Positions 16,639 through 26,084 of a stretch of DNA of 64,000 bases are shown in pieces (positions within the stretch are counted from its first letter, which is position 1; each line of letters opens with the position of its first letter). A program made the position numbers and the translations under genes. Origin of the DNA: Ignavibacteria bacterium (lineage in GTDB: Bacteria; Bacteroidota; Ignavibacteria; Ignavibacteriales; SURF-24); assembly GCA_025612375.1 (NCBI GenBank), contig JAAXKN010000025.1:1-64000 (forward strand), in the 5' to 3' direction. The notes beneath the pieces were generated by a model. That model was not told the DNA's origin. It saw only the letters and a list, made by a program, of their open reading frames with translations, and searched no databases.

Positions 16639-17766
16639 ATGAAAATCGGTATTACCTGTTATCCCACCTATGGCGGAAGCGGCGTTGTGGCAACAGAACT
16701 TGGAAAGGCACTTGCGGCCAAAGGCCACCAGATACATTTTATCAGTTATGCACTGCCGCACCGTCTGACTAACTTCGTCGAGAACATATATTTTCATGAA
16801 GTGGAAATGAGCAATTATCCCCTCTTTGAGTTTCAGCTCTATTCGCTTGCACTTACAAGCAAGATAGTTGAAGTAGTAAGGTATGAGAAACTGGATCTTC
16901 TGCACGTGCATTATGCCATTCCACATGCTGTAAGCGGATACCTGGCAAAGCAGATATTAAGAAAAGGCAATTCCGATCTCAAAGTAGTAACGACGCTGCA
17001 CGGAACGGACATTACGCTCGTAGGTCTGGAGCCCTCGTTTCTGCCGCTGGTAAAATTCTCAATTGAAGAAAGCTGCGGCGTTACGGCCGTATCGCGCTTT
17101 CTGAAGGAGAAGACACTTACAAACTATCACATAGAAAAAGATATAAGCGTAATTTATAATTTTATAGACACCAATCTTTTTAAGAGGGTCGACAGTGAAA
17201 ACTTAAGGAAGCACATTGCGCCAAACGGGGAGAAGGTGCTGGTGCATACCTCAAACTTCCGCCCTGTAAAAAGGGTGCAGGATACGATAAAGATTTTTGA
17301 AAAGGTGGTAAAGGAAGTCCCGAGTAAACTTATTCTTGTTGGAGACGGTCCCGACAGGTACGAGTGTGAGCGTCTTACAAGAGAGCTGGGACTGCAGAAC
17401 GACACGTTTTTCCTGGGGAAGCAGGATGGCCTGGTTGAGATTTTAAGTGCGTCGGATCTTTTCCTTCTGCCTTCGCAGTCTGAGAGTTTCGGGCTTTCAG
17501 CCCTTGAGGCCATGGCGTGCAGCGTGCCGGTTGTAAGCACCAGTGTAGGAGGAATCCCTGAACTTGTAATACACGACCAGACCGGTTACATCGCTGAGAT
17601 CGGGGACACGGACAGGATGGCAAAATATGCAATTGATCTTCTAACTAATGAAAGGAAGTATGAGGAATTTGCAAAGAATTCAAGACAGCGTGCTGTAGAG
17701 GATTTTGAAAAGAGCAAGATCGTGCCGGAATACGAGCAGTATTATATGGATGTGCTGAATCATTAA
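16639..17766 (+). CDS. bshA: N-acetyl-alpha-D-glucosaminyl L-malate synthase (BshA)
   Basis: The first step of bacillithiol synthesis: transfer of GlcNAc from UDP-GlcNAc to L-malate. The 375-residue GT4 glycosyltransferase begins with MKIGITCYPTYGGSGVVATELG, has the BshA-type HVHYAIPHAVSGYLA and TTLHGTDITLVG segments, NFIDTNLFKR, and the GT4 donor-site motif PSQSESFGLSALEAMAC. These stretches are more specific than for a general GT4 enzyme. The bshB and bshC partners are not in the window. It is divergent from the PfkB-rfbD pair, and a hairpin follows. Confidence 0.93.
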   Translation: MKIGITCYPTYGGSGVVATELGKALAAKGHQIHFISYALPHRLTNFVENIYFHEVEMSNYPLFEFQLYSLALTSKIVEVVRYEKLDLLHVHYAIPHAVSGYLAKQILRKGNSDLKVVTTLHGTDITLVGLEPSFLPLVKFSIEESCGVTAVSRFLKEKTLTNYHIEKDISVIYNFIDTNLFKRVDSENLRKHIAPNGEKVLVHTSNFRPVKRVQDTIKIFEKVVKEVPSKLILVGDGPDRYECERLTRELGLQNDTFFLGKQDGLVEILSASDLFLLPSQSESFGLSALEAMACSVPVVSTSVGGIPELVIHDQTGYIAEIGDTDRMAKYAIDLLTNERKYEEFAKNSRQRAVEDFEKSKIVPEYEQYYMDVLNH

Positions 17767-17782
17767 CGTTCGACGGTATTTG

Positions 17783-17804
17783 GAAGCCCTCAGGGGAGGG
17801 CTTC
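17783..17804. terminator. Hairpin between bshA and ugd
   Basis: A 9-bp perfect stem (GAAGCCCTC / GAGGGCTTC) with a four-base loop and a short T tract, between the two convergent genes. Confidence 0.7.
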
Positions 17805-17815
17805 TTTGTGAGCGG

Positions 17816-19153
17816 CTAATCTATTTTTGCAGTTACGGGTTTTCTTCCGATTGAGTAATAAGTAAAGCCTAGTTCCTGCATCTTCTCCGGCGTAAAGATA
17901 TTCCTTCCGTCAAATATTACGGGCTCTTTAAGAGTATTCTTAAGAATCGTGAAATCGGGGTTCCGGAATTCATTCCATTCCGTCACTATTATAAGTGCAT
18001 CTGCATTTTTAACTGCATCATATTCATTTTCGGCAAAGGTTACCGAATTCTTCAGATAAAACTTTGAGGCTTCAATTGCCGCAGGGTCATATGCTGAAAC
18101 CGAGGCGCCAAGTTCCAGAAGTCTTTTTATAACAACCACTGAAGGCGCTTCCCGCATATCGTCGGTATTAGGCTTAAATGCAAGTCCCCAGAGAGCAAAG
18201 CGCCTGCCATTTATATCGCCGTTAAAGTGTTTCAGAATTTTATTTACCAGGACCAGCTTCTGTTCACGATTTACTTTATCTACAACGGTAAGTATTTTCA
18301 TTTCCGATTCATAGTCGCAGGAAGTCTTAATAAGCGCGTTGACGTCTTTCGGGAAACAGCTTCCCCCGTAGCCTATGCCCGCAAAGAGAAATCTTTTACC
18401 TATGCGCGTGTCAGTTCCCATGCCCTTGCGGACCATGTCCACGTTGGCGCCAACTTTCTCGCAGAAGTTAGCCAGTTCATTCATATAGGTGATGCGCATG
18501 GCAAGGTATGAATTGGCGGCATACTTTGTCACCTCGGCACTTGCCGTATCCATTTCAAGGATAGGGTTCCCCTGGCGTACAAAAGGCTCATAAAGAATCT
18601 TCATCATCTCAAGGGCCTTTTCCGAATCGGAGCCAACGACAATGCGGTCGGGCTTCATAAAGTCTTCAACTGCAAAACCTTCCCTTAAGAACTCAGGGTT
18701 GGAGACGACGTCAAAGCTGGCGAGGCCGAACTTTTTCAGGATTGAGCGGACCTTGTCTGCCGTGCCGACAGGGACGGTACTCTTATTTACAATAACTTTG
18801 TAATCCCTGCCGCCCGAGGCTTCAAGAATTTTGCCGATATCCTCAGCGATGCCGAATACATATTTCAGGTCAGCCGAACCGTCCTCACCCTGCGGCGTAG
18901 GCAGGCAGAGAAAAATTATTTCGGAGCTTTCCACGGCATGCTTAAGGTCGTCAGTAAAAGACAACCTCTTCTTTGCAATGTTCCGGTAGAAAATAAAATC
19001 GAGTCCGGGCTCATATATTGTAACTTCAGCATTCTGGAGCTTTTCAAGTTTATCCTGGTTGTTATCCACACAGATCACCTGATTACCCATTTCAGCAAAG
19101 CAGGTTCCGGAGACAAGCCCGACATAGCCGGTGCCTATTACTGCCAGATTCAT
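17816..19153 (-). CDS. ugd: UDP-glucose 6-dehydrogenase
   Basis: Oxidises UDP-glucose to UDP-glucuronate with two NAD+, giving precursors for polysaccharides. The 445-residue protein has the NAD-binding IGTGYVGLVSGTCFAE at the N terminus, the FLCLPTPQGEDGSADL and VNKSTVPVGTAD segments, the catalytic Cys in GIGYGGSCFPKDVNAL, and the C-terminal GLAFKPNTDDMREAPS. Length is typical. GGAGGT directly before the ATG supports the start. It lies at the downstream end of the galE-rfbA-rfbC series, so may share transcription. Confidence 0.95.
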   Translation of the reverse strand: MNLAVIGTGYVGLVSGTCFAEMGNQVICVDNNQDKLEKLQNAEVTIYEPGLDFIFYRNIAKKRLSFTDDLKHAVESSEIIFLCLPTPQGEDGSADLKYVFGIAEDIGKILEASGGRDYKVIVNKSTVPVGTADKVRSILKKFGLASFDVVSNPEFLREGFAVEDFMKPDRIVVGSDSEKALEMMKILYEPFVRQGNPILEMDTASAEVTKYAANSYLAMRITYMNELANFCEKVGANVDMVRKGMGTDTRIGKRFLFAGIGYGGSCFPKDVNALIKTSCDYESEMKILTVVDKVNREQKLVLVNKILKHFNGDINGRRFALWGLAFKPNTDDMREAPSVVVIKRLLELGASVSAYDPAAIEASKFYLKNSVTFAENEYDAVKNADALIIVTEWNEFRNPDFTILKNTLKEPVIFDGRNIFTPEKMQELGFTYYSIGRKPVTAKID

Positions 19154-19249
19154 TTTACCTCCAAGTAAAAAATATTTTTCTTCTCTTCAATTCATATTAC
19201 ACAAAGGATCAAAAACTTAAAAGAACAAACGTTTTATCTTACACAAAAT

Positions 19250-19798
19250 CTAAAACAAAAAATCTTTTTCGATATCCCGGAAAGCTATGGCCTTTTTGTC
19301 TTTTTCAGAGACAACCGGGTTTTCAATTTTCCAGTCTATATTAAGGTCACCATCGCAATATATAATTGACCTTTCATCGGGCTTGCTGTAGAATGCCGTA
19401 CACTTATAGTGGAAAAGAGCCTCGGATGAATGGACTGAAAAACCGTGTGCAAAGCCCGGTGGAATCCAGAGCTGTCTGTGGTTTTCATCAGAAAGCTCCA
19501 CTGCAACGTACTGCCCGAAAGTAGGGGAATTAAATCTTATGTCCACCGCAATATCCAGGACCTTGCCCTGTATAACCTGGCAGAGTTTCCCCTGGGCATT
19601 TTCACCCACCTGATAGTGGAGACCTCTTAAGGTGCCGTAGGTGGATTTAGAAATATTATCCTGTACAAATTCGTAATTTATTCCGATATCATTATATTTT
19701 TTTTGGCTGAATGATTCAAAGAAATATCCGCGCTCGTCACGGAATACGTCCGGTTCAATTACAAGAACGCCTTTAAGTCTGGTTTCTGTTACTTTCAT
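19250..19798 (-). CDS. rfbC: dTDP-4-dehydrorhamnose 3,5-epimerase
   Basis: The third step of dTDP-L-rhamnose synthesis. The 182-residue cupin has PDVFRDERGYFFESFSQ, FVQDNISKSTYGTLRGLHYQ (with the catalytic His in LRGLHYQ), GKVLDIAVDIR and PPGFAHGF, all characteristic of RmlC. Length is standard. It starts 15 bases after the rfbA stop codon, so the two are an operon. Confidence 0.95.
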   Translation of the reverse strand: MKVTETRLKGVLVIEPDVFRDERGYFFESFSQKKYNDIGINYEFVQDNISKSTYGTLRGLHYQVGENAQGKLCQVIQGKVLDIAVDIRFNSPTFGQYVAVELSDENHRQLWIPPGFAHGFSVHSSEALFHYKCTAFYSKPDERSIIYCDGDLNIDWKIENPVVSEKDKKAIAFRDIEKDFLF

Positions 19799-19813
19799 AA
19801 TTGCTAACTAGCT

Positions 19814-20677
19814 TTAGCTCTCCTTCAGTATTTTTTCAAGATAAGATCTGTAGAAACATTTAGGGATGCTGTTTATCAGCTCTTCAAATCCCTTCCTGTC
19901 TATAAATTTCATTGTATATGCAATTTCCTCCACGCATGCGACCTTAAGTCCCTGCCGGTCCTCAATGACGCCGAAGAAGTTGGAAGCCTGCAGTAGTGCC
20001 TCGGGTGTACCTGTATCCAGCCAGGCAACGCCGCGGCCGATCTTTTCGACCTTCAGTTTTCCCATTTCCATATATTTGCGGTTAACGTCCGTTATTTCGA
20101 GCTCACCGCGCGCCGAGGGCTTCAGGTTTTTGGAAATTTCCACCACGCAGTTGTCGTATACGTAGAGCCCGGGAACGGCATAATTGCTTTTGGGGCTTTG
20201 GGGTTTTTCTTCAATTGAGATAGCCTTGCCGTCCTTGTCAAACTCCACCACGCCGTAGCGTTCAGGGTCGTTAACCTGGTAGCCGAAGACCGTAGCGCCT
20301 TCCTTTTGTTTTAGTGCATTATAGAGGAAATCCATTTTGCCATAGAATATATTGTCTCCCAGAACAAGCGTAACGCTGTCGCCTGCGATGAACTTTTCGC
20401 CGAGTATAAAGGCCTCGGCAATACCGTTCGGGGCTTCCTGCACGGCATATTCAATGTTTAAGCCCAGGTGGTGCCCGCTGTTAAAAAGCTGGTGAAATAA
20501 AGGGATGGTTTCCTTATTTGAAATAATGAGTATATCTTTAATTCCTCCAAGCATAAGGATAGAAAGAGGGTAATAAATAAGAGGCTTGTCATAAATCAGA
20601 GTAAGCTGCTTACTATAGACCCTTGTAATAGGATAGAGGCGGGAGCCTGCCCCTCCTGCTAAAATTATTCCCTTCAT
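19814..20677 (-). CDS. rfbA: Glucose-1-phosphate thymidylyltransferase
   Basis: The first step of dTDP-rhamnose synthesis: dTTP plus glucose-1-phosphate to dTDP-glucose. The 287-residue protein opens with the nucleotidyltransferase signature MKGIILAGGAGSRLYPITR, then KQLTLIYDKPLIYYPLS, LVLGDNIFYG, and YGVVEFDKDGKAISIEEKPQ with GRGVAWLDTGT, all as in RmlA. AGGTGA before the ATG supports the start. It lies between galE and rfbC on the same strand. Confidence 0.96.
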   Translation of the reverse strand: MKGIILAGGAGSRLYPITRVYSKQLTLIYDKPLIYYPLSILMLGGIKDILIISNKETIPLFHQLFNSGHHLGLNIEYAVQEAPNGIAEAFILGEKFIAGDSVTLVLGDNIFYGKMDFLYNALKQKEGATVFGYQVNDPERYGVVEFDKDGKAISIEEKPQSPKSNYAVPGLYVYDNCVVEISKNLKPSARGELEITDVNRKYMEMGKLKVEKIGRGVAWLDTGTPEALLQASNFFGVIEDRQGLKVACVEEIAYTMKFIDRKGFEELINSIPKCFYRSYLEKILKES

Positions 20678-20716
20678 TTAGTTCACCTGTTTATTAAATA
20701 ATCTGATTGATTTACC

Positions 20717-21691
20717 TTAGTATTTTGGGTTCTGGTGCCACTGCCAGGCACTTTTAATAATGTCATCCAGTCCGTATTCAGGGATCCACTGCAGTACTTC
20801 GCGGGCTTTCTTATTGTCTGCAATGAGGATTGCAGGATCCCCCGGGCGCCTTGCGGAAATGACGGCCTTAATTTCACGGCCTGTAATTCTGCGGGCGCTT
20901 TCAATGATTTCCTTTACAGAGTAGCCGGTACCGGTCCCAAGGTTTATTATCGTAGAACCGTTGCCTTTATTAAGGTATTCCAGTGCCTTTATGTGGGCAT
21001 CTGCCAGGTCGTAGACGTGAATATAATCTCTTATGCATGTACCGTCTTCAGTCGGGTAGTCATCTCCAAAGATCATAACCTTTTCCCTTTTGCCCAAAGC
21101 AGCCTGAAGCACAATAGGGATCAGGTGGGGCTCCGGCTCGTGGCTTTCTCCGATGATGCCTTCGAAGTCGGCCCCTGCGGCGTTAAAATATCTTAAAGCC
21201 GCGTACTTCACTCCAAATGAGGAGTCAAAGTCGCTTAAGACCTGCTCAATAAAATACTTTGTTTTCGCGTAAGGATTAATGGGGTTCAGCTTCTCTTTTT
21301 CCGAAATAGGAACGTGTTCGGGGTTTCCGTATAGTGAGCATGTGGAGGAGAATACTATTTTTTTAATATTATTCTCATTAAGTGCCCGTATGAGGTTAAT
21401 GCTTCCTGTAACGTTATTCACATAATAAAGCCCCGGGTTCTCTACGGATTCGCCTACATATGCAAAAGCCGCAAAGTGTATGCATGCGTCAATTCCATGA
21501 CGGCTTACTGCAGTCTTAAGGCCGTCATAATCAAGAAGATTTACCTCTTCAAACTTAACTCCCTCAGGCACAGCCTCAATGTGGCCCCTTGAAAGGTTAT
21601 CAATAATAACAACAGAATGCCCCTGTTTTAAGAGCATTCTAACCACGTGTGAACCGATATAGCCGGCGCCGCCCGTTACTAATACATTCAT
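20717..21691 (-). CDS. galE: UDP-glucose 4-epimerase
   Basis: Interconverts UDP-glucose and UDP-galactose (or the GlcNAc forms). The 324-residue extended SDR begins MNVLVTGGAGYIGSHVVRML, has the conserved HFAAFAYVGESVENP, the catalytic Ser/Thr and Tyr-Lys as SSTCSLYG and NPYAKTKYFIEQ, and the substrate-loop RYFNAAGAD and DGTCIRDYIHVYDLADAH. Length and motifs match GalE. AAGGA precedes the ATG. It appears to be the first gene of the galE-rfbA-rfbC(-ugd) unit. Confidence 0.95.
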   Translation of the reverse strand: MNVLVTGGAGYIGSHVVRMLLKQGHSVVIIDNLSRGHIEAVPEGVKFEEVNLLDYDGLKTAVSRHGIDACIHFAAFAYVGESVENPGLYYVNNVTGSINLIRALNENNIKKIVFSSTCSLYGNPEHVPISEKEKLNPINPYAKTKYFIEQVLSDFDSSFGVKYAALRYFNAAGADFEGIIGESHEPEPHLIPIVLQAALGKREKVMIFGDDYPTEDGTCIRDYIHVYDLADAHIKALEYLNKGNGSTIINLGTGTGYSVKEIIESARRITGREIKAVISARRPGDPAILIADNKKAREVLQWIPEYGLDDIIKSAWQWHQNPKY

Positions 21692-22008
21692 TCCTTAGGA
21701 CTCCAATTTCCGGATTTATGTTGAATAATTTACTTCCAGGCCTGAAATAAAAGGATATTTATCAGTGGAAAATCCTTTAATTTGTGACACAATTTAGGCT
21801 TTTAGCCGAAATTTTCCAAAGGTAATATTTCCCTATCCCTGGAAAGTGACAACTTCTTCTTACCTTAAGTTTAAGGTGACGATTTCAGGGCTGAATTTCA
21901 AATTTTTCTTTAGGTTTTAGGCCTTTGAAAAGGAAGCCAAAGAGCGTTTATTCCTTTCATTTTTGAGATAAAATTAGTAAAATTGCAAAAACATGATAAT
22001 AGGCTAAA
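21692..22008. other. Divergent intergenic region with a palindrome
   Basis: About 317 bases without a gene between galE and the divergent hypothetical gene. It holds a 16-base palindrome, ACCTTAA-GT-TTAAGGT at 21862-21877, and a nearby repeated GTGAC; this could be an operator. Promoters for both directions must lie here. Confidence 0.5.
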
Positions 22009-22437
22009 GTGACTGAAAAAGAATTTACTGCCGACTGGGCAGGCAGGCTCCAGGGCGGCCTGCTGAAGAACTTTCCTGATGATTTCTTAAGCGGCGCGGA
22101 GTGCGAAGAGCGCACCATACCATCAATTTACCTCGTTATGGGGGAGGAACTCTTCGGACAATACGAGATACTAGATTCCAGGGGCAGCTGCGTCCTGATG
22201 GCTCAGAGCCTGCCGGAGGCAAAATATATTGTATACAGCAACAGAACCAAACCGCAGGCCTTAAAGATTCCGAAGGATGAAGCCCGCATAAAAGAGTCCG
22301 TCAAGGCTTACGAAAAGCACCTGGACGGCATCATACGCCTGATGGATTCGGAATTTAAGACAAAGCTACCCCAGTCGAAAAACTTCGTAGCCGTTTCAAA
22401 CGGCGTATTTAATTTACTGAACCTGAAAAGATTTTAA
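22009..22437 (+). CDS. Hypothetical protein, upstream partner of an RNA methyltransferase
   Basis: A 142-residue soluble protein with a GTG start. No signal peptide or membrane segment. Its middle, PSIYLVMGEELFGQYEILDSRG, and the PEAKYIVYSNRTKPQALKIP stretch have mixed alpha/beta character, and the C terminus is helical. I do not recognise a family. It ends nine bases before the RsmB-type methyltransferase gene, so the two are co-transcribed; a role in RNA modification or ribosome biology is only suggested by this linkage. Confidence 0.75.
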   Translation: MTEKEFTADWAGRLQGGLLKNFPDDFLSGAECEERTIPSIYLVMGEELFGQYEILDSRGSCVLMAQSLPEAKYIVYSNRTKPQALKIPKDEARIKESVKAYEKHLDGIIRLMDSEFKTKLPQSKNFVAVSNGVFNLLNLKRF

Positions 22438-22446
22438 TAAATATAC

Positions 22447-23874
22447 TTGATCGAATTAAGCCAGAACATAACAGACTACATCGCCTCCCTTTACGGGAAG
22501 GAAGTTGCCCAGAAGTATTTTGATTTTATCAAAACCGGGCATACCACATATATCAGGCTGAACGACCCTTACCCCTCTGAAGAGGCGCTGCTAAAGAGGC
22601 TTGAGGGCTATGGCGTAAGCCTTGAAAAAGTACAGGCCATACCCGATGCCTACAAAGTATTGCAGGGTGCAGAAATTTTAGGTAAAACCCTCGAGTACAA
22701 TCTGGGGAAGTACTATATACAGAGCCTTTCATCCATGATTCCGCCTTTAATGCTTTCCCCTAAAAGCCAGGACGTTGTGCTCGACCTCTGCTCTGCCCCG
22801 GGGAGCAAGGCCACACAGATAGCCTCACTTATGGGCAACACAGGAACACTCATTACAAATGAGCCGCAGACGGACAGGATCAAGATGCTTGTGCACAACG
22901 TAGACAAGCTGAATCTTGTAAATACAGGCGTTATACAGTATAAGGGAGAATGGCTAAGCCGCCTTTACGACCACCATTTCGACAAAATTCTTGTTGATGC
23001 CCCCTGCAGCGCGCTCGGCGTACTGCAGAAGAAAGAGGAGGTAAGCAACTGGTGGTCTAAGGAAAGGGTTGAGAAGATTGCATATCTGCAGAACATGATA
23101 CTGGCAGCAGCAATAAAAATGGCCAAGGTAGGAGGCGAAATAGTCTATTCCACCTGCACACTTACGCCTGAAGAAAACGAGCTCATAATAAACCACGCAT
23201 TAAACAAGTATCCTCTTGAAGTTCTGGACATTGAGCTCCCGCTGAAAGCAAACGAGGGCTTTACTTCGTATAACGGGGAGAGGCTGAGGAGTGAACTTTC
23301 AAAGGCAAGAAGGATACTCCCCTGGGAAGTTGATTCGGAAGGATTTTTCATCATCAAAATGCGCAAGACCGGCAGGACAGAGCCCGCGAAGCCGCTGGAG
23401 GTAGAAAATAACCTGAAGCTCATAGGCCACACGGACAAAATGATGAAGAGCTATCTTAAGGACATAAGCCGTGACTTTGACATTGATGAAGAGGTGTGGC
23501 AAGACTACCGTTATTTAATCAATAAAAACGACATTTACTTTATTCACAAAGACTGGCAGGATGAAAACCTTTCCTTCTTCAACAGGATTGGTACCCGGTT
23601 CGGCCTTATAGATAAAAACAACAGGGCGCACCTGCATTCATATGCAGCGCAGTATTTCCACAGGTACATAAATAAAAATATCTTTCATCTTACAGGCGGC
23701 AGCCAGCTGAAAGACTACATGAACGGCGGAATTATTAGATGCAGCCTTGAGACAAAAGACCAGCAGATTGTAAAGTACGGCGATTATGTGCTTGGAACGG
23801 CTGCTGTTGTAAGTAACGGCATCAAGAGCCAGTACCCGAAGGCGCTCAGGATACACGAAATAAGCTACTATTAA
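22447..23874 (+). CDS. RsmB/NOP-type RNA (cytosine-C5) methyltransferase
   Basis: A 475-residue RsmB/YebU/NOL1-type methyltransferase that makes m5C in rRNA or tRNA. SAM-binding LCSAPGSKATQIASLMG is followed by motif IV VDAPCSALGVLQK (Cys that assists product release) and motif VI IVYSTCTLTPEENE (catalytic Cys). The C-terminal 170 residues (about 300-475) resemble the RNA-binding extension of RsmF-like enzymes. The start is a TTG nine bases after the previous stop codon, so translation may be coupled. A hairpin terminator follows. Confidence 0.92.
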   Translation: MIELSQNITDYIASLYGKEVAQKYFDFIKTGHTTYIRLNDPYPSEEALLKRLEGYGVSLEKVQAIPDAYKVLQGAEILGKTLEYNLGKYYIQSLSSMIPPLMLSPKSQDVVLDLCSAPGSKATQIASLMGNTGTLITNEPQTDRIKMLVHNVDKLNLVNTGVIQYKGEWLSRLYDHHFDKILVDAPCSALGVLQKKEEVSNWWSKERVEKIAYLQNMILAAAIKMAKVGGEIVYSTCTLTPEENELIINHALNKYPLEVLDIELPLKANEGFTSYNGERLRSELSKARRILPWEVDSEGFFIIKMRKTGRTEPAKPLEVENNLKLIGHTDKMMKSYLKDISRDFDIDEEVWQDYRYLINKNDIYFIHKDWQDENLSFFNRIGTRFGLIDKNNRAHLHSYAAQYFHRYINKNIFHLTGGSQLKDYMNGGIIRCSLETKDQQIVKYGDYVLGTAAVVSNGIKSQYPKALRIHEISYY

Positions 23875-23890
23875 GGACTAATAAAAAGAA

Positions 23891-23912
23891 GGGCGGATAA
23901 CTTTATCCGCCC
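23891..23912. terminator. Bidirectional terminator
   Basis: A 9-bp stem (GGGCGGATA / TATCCGCCC) with a four-base loop and A/T-rich flanks on both sides lies between the convergent methyltransferase and glnA genes. Confidence 0.8.
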
Positions 23913-23987
23913 ATAAAAACCCGGTTCATCACTCCGAGTATGTTAGCTATTCACATTTCAGCTTAAAAATATATACTTCCTAAAAAT

Positions 23988-25427
23988 TTATACGTCATAG
24001 TACATCTGGAATTCAAAAGGATGCGGCTGAAGAGCCATCGGCCTGATTTCCTTTTCAATTTTCAGCTTGATCCATGCCTGTATAACATCTTCAGTAAAGA
24101 CGTCGCCTTTAAGGAGGTATTCATGATCCTCGGCAAGTGCTTTAAGAGCTTCTTCGAGGCTTCCCGGAGTTGAAGGCACACCCTTTAACTCTTCAGGAGA
24201 CATGTCATAAATATCCTTATCGAGCGGATCTCCCGGATCCAGCCTGTTAACAATTCCATCTATGCCTGCCAGCATTATTGCACTGAAGGCGAGGTAAGGA
24301 TTAGCTGCAGGATCAGGGCACCTGAATTCAACTCTTTTTGCCTTGGGGCTTGTTGAGTACATAGGAATTCTGATCGAAGCGCTTCTGTTGCGCTGTGAGT
24401 AAGCCAGGTTAACCGGAGCCTCAAAGCCCGGTACGAGCCTCTTATAGGAGTTTGTAGTCGGGTTGGTAAAAGCAAGCAGTGAAGCGGCATGCTTTAAGAG
24501 TCCGCCAATAAAATAAAGTCCCATTTCGCTAAGGCCGGCATATCCTGTTCCGGCAAAAAGGGGCTTGCCGCCTTTCCAGAAGCTTGTATGAACGTGCATA
24601 CCGCTTCCGTTGTCGCCAACGATCGGCTTAGGCATATATGTAACCGTACGGTTATTTATTCTGGCTGTATTCTTGACGATATACTTAAACATCAAAAGCT
24701 GGTCTGCCGCCTTGACGAGCGGCTGATAGCGGAGGTCGATTTCGCATTGTCCGCCTGAAGCAACCTCATGGTGCTGAGCTTCAACTTCAATACCGCAGTT
24801 GATGAGGTTCATAACCATTTCGTTTCTTAAATCCATGAGCTGGTCTGTAGGGGGAACCGGGAAATAGCCTTCCTTATACCTGGGTTTATAGCCGAGGTTA
24901 GGGTTTTCCTCCCTGCCGCTATTCCACTTGCCTTCAATTGAATCGACCTGATAAAAGCTTCCGTTAGGCTGAGTATCGAAGCGCACGTCGTCGAAGACGA
25001 AAAATTCTGCCTCTGGGCCGAAATAAGCCGTGTCAGCTATACCGGTTGACTGCAGGAATGCAACAGCCTTCTGTGCAATTGAGCGCGGGCAGCGGTTATA
25101 TTTTTCCTTTGTTGCCGGTTCGTAAACGTCGCATGTAAGGCTTATGGTCGGGATTTCAATAAACGGGTCAAAGAACATTGTTTCAGGATCGGGAATAATG
25201 AGCATATCGCTTTCATTTATAGCCTTCCATCCGCGCATTGAGGAGGCGTCGAATCCGAATCCGTTATCAAATGAAGAGTCTTCCAGCTGTGTAACAGGAA
25301 CAGTCAAATGCTGCCACTGCCCCGGAAAATCCATGAACTTTAAGTCTACAAATTTTATATCATTTTCCTTTATAAAATCAAACACCCTTTCCCTGGATGT
25401 TCTAACTCTGGGCTTTGCTTTTGCCAT
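23988..25427 (-). CDS. glnA: Glutamine synthetase, type I
   Basis: ATP-dependent synthesis of glutamine from glutamate and ammonia. At 479 residues it has the GSI length. Visible landmarks are [13 protein letters not shown], the DGSSMRGW equivalent [57 protein letters not shown], the ATP-binding [20 protein letters not shown], and [15 protein letters not shown]. The usual adenylylation loop of enterobacterial enzymes (NLYDLP) appears as [10 protein letters not shown], with a Tyr at an equivalent place. It lies 49 bases after the Lrp-like regulator, on the same strand; nitrogen-responsive co-regulation is likely but not shown. Confidence 0.96.
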   Translation of the reverse strand: MAKAKPRVRTSRERVFDFIKENDIKFVDLKFMDFPGQWQHLTVPVTQLEDSSFDNGFGFDASSMRGWKAINESDMLIIPDPETMFFDPFIEIPTISLTCDVYEPATKEKYNRCPRSIAQKAVAFLQSTGIADTAYFGPEAEFFVFDDVRFDTQPNGSFYQVDSIEGKWNSGREENPNLGYKPRYKEGYFPVPPTDQLMDLRNEMVMNLINCGIEVEAQHHEVASGGQCEIDLRYQPLVKAADQLLMFKYIVKNTARINNRTVTYMPKPIVGDNGSGMHVHTSFWKGGKPLFAGTGYAGLSEMGLYFIGGLLKHAASLLAFTNPTTNSYKRLVPGFEAPVNLAYSQRNRSASIRIPMYSTSPKAKRVEFRCPDPAANPYLAFSAIMLAGIDGIVNRLDPGDPLDKDIYDMSPEELKGVPSTPGSLEEALKALAEDHEYLLKGDVFTEDVIQAWIKLKIEKEIRPMALQPHPFEFQMYYDV

Positions 25428-25476
25428 TTTCTTCTTTCCTATAATTTGTTTTTCAATCTTATCCGTTAATTAAATA

Positions 25477-25920
25477 TTATATATCAAGCGTTGAAGTTTC
25501 TTTAATTGTCGAAAGTATGAAACTTGTAACGGTGCGTGTAACACCGGGCCAGGCTTGAATCTGTGTAAGGAGTTTTTCAAGTGAATCGGAATCCTTTACT
25601 ACAACTTTCAATATATGGGATCCTTCACCAAGAGCCGAATAGCACTCAAGAATCTGAGGCATCTTCTCCACGTTTGATCTCAGCTCTTTGTAATGTTTTG
25701 AGGATTCCATTACAACTGTAATGAGGGCCATGATATCGAAGCCGAAGGCTTTTCTGTTGAGCCTTGCGTAATAGCCCTCAATAACGCCGTTTTCTTCCAG
25801 TTTGTTTAATCTTTCGCTGACAGAGGGAATTGAAAGTCCGATGTGCTCGGCAAGTGCGCTCCTTTTCATTCGTCCGTTTTTCTGAAGCGCTCTAAGTATT
25901 CTGAGATCCAGTTCGTCCAC
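25477..25920 (-). CDS. Lrp/AsnC family transcriptional regulator
   Basis: A 147-residue regulator with an N-terminal winged helix (LDLRILRALQKNGRMKRSALAEHIGLSIPSVSERL split around the turn, residues about 4-50) and a C-terminal RAM/AsnC ligand domain (about 65-140, including ALGEGSHILKVVVKDSDSLEKL). It starts with GTG, preceded by AGGCGG. Located directly before glnA on the same strand, it may regulate glutamine synthesis in response to an amino acid. Octameric DNA wrapping is typical for the family. Confidence 0.93.
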   Translation of the reverse strand: MDELDLRILRALQKNGRMKRSALAEHIGLSIPSVSERLNKLEENGVIEGYYARLNRKAFGFDIMALITVVMESSKHYKELRSNVEKMPQILECYSALGEGSHILKVVVKDSDSLEKLLTQIQAWPGVTRTVTSFILSTIKETSTLDI

Positions 25921-26084
25921 TATACCGCCTTAATTATTTAAGTATTTCTATGATTTCTCCTTCAAATATAAGGTTTTCAGATTTTTATATCAAGTTCCGA
26001 GGGGAAAAAATAAAGAAAAAAATTAATTTTTTAGCATGAGTGAGCAAAAAAACAGATTTTTTAAAGGAAAGTATGCAGAAAAGC

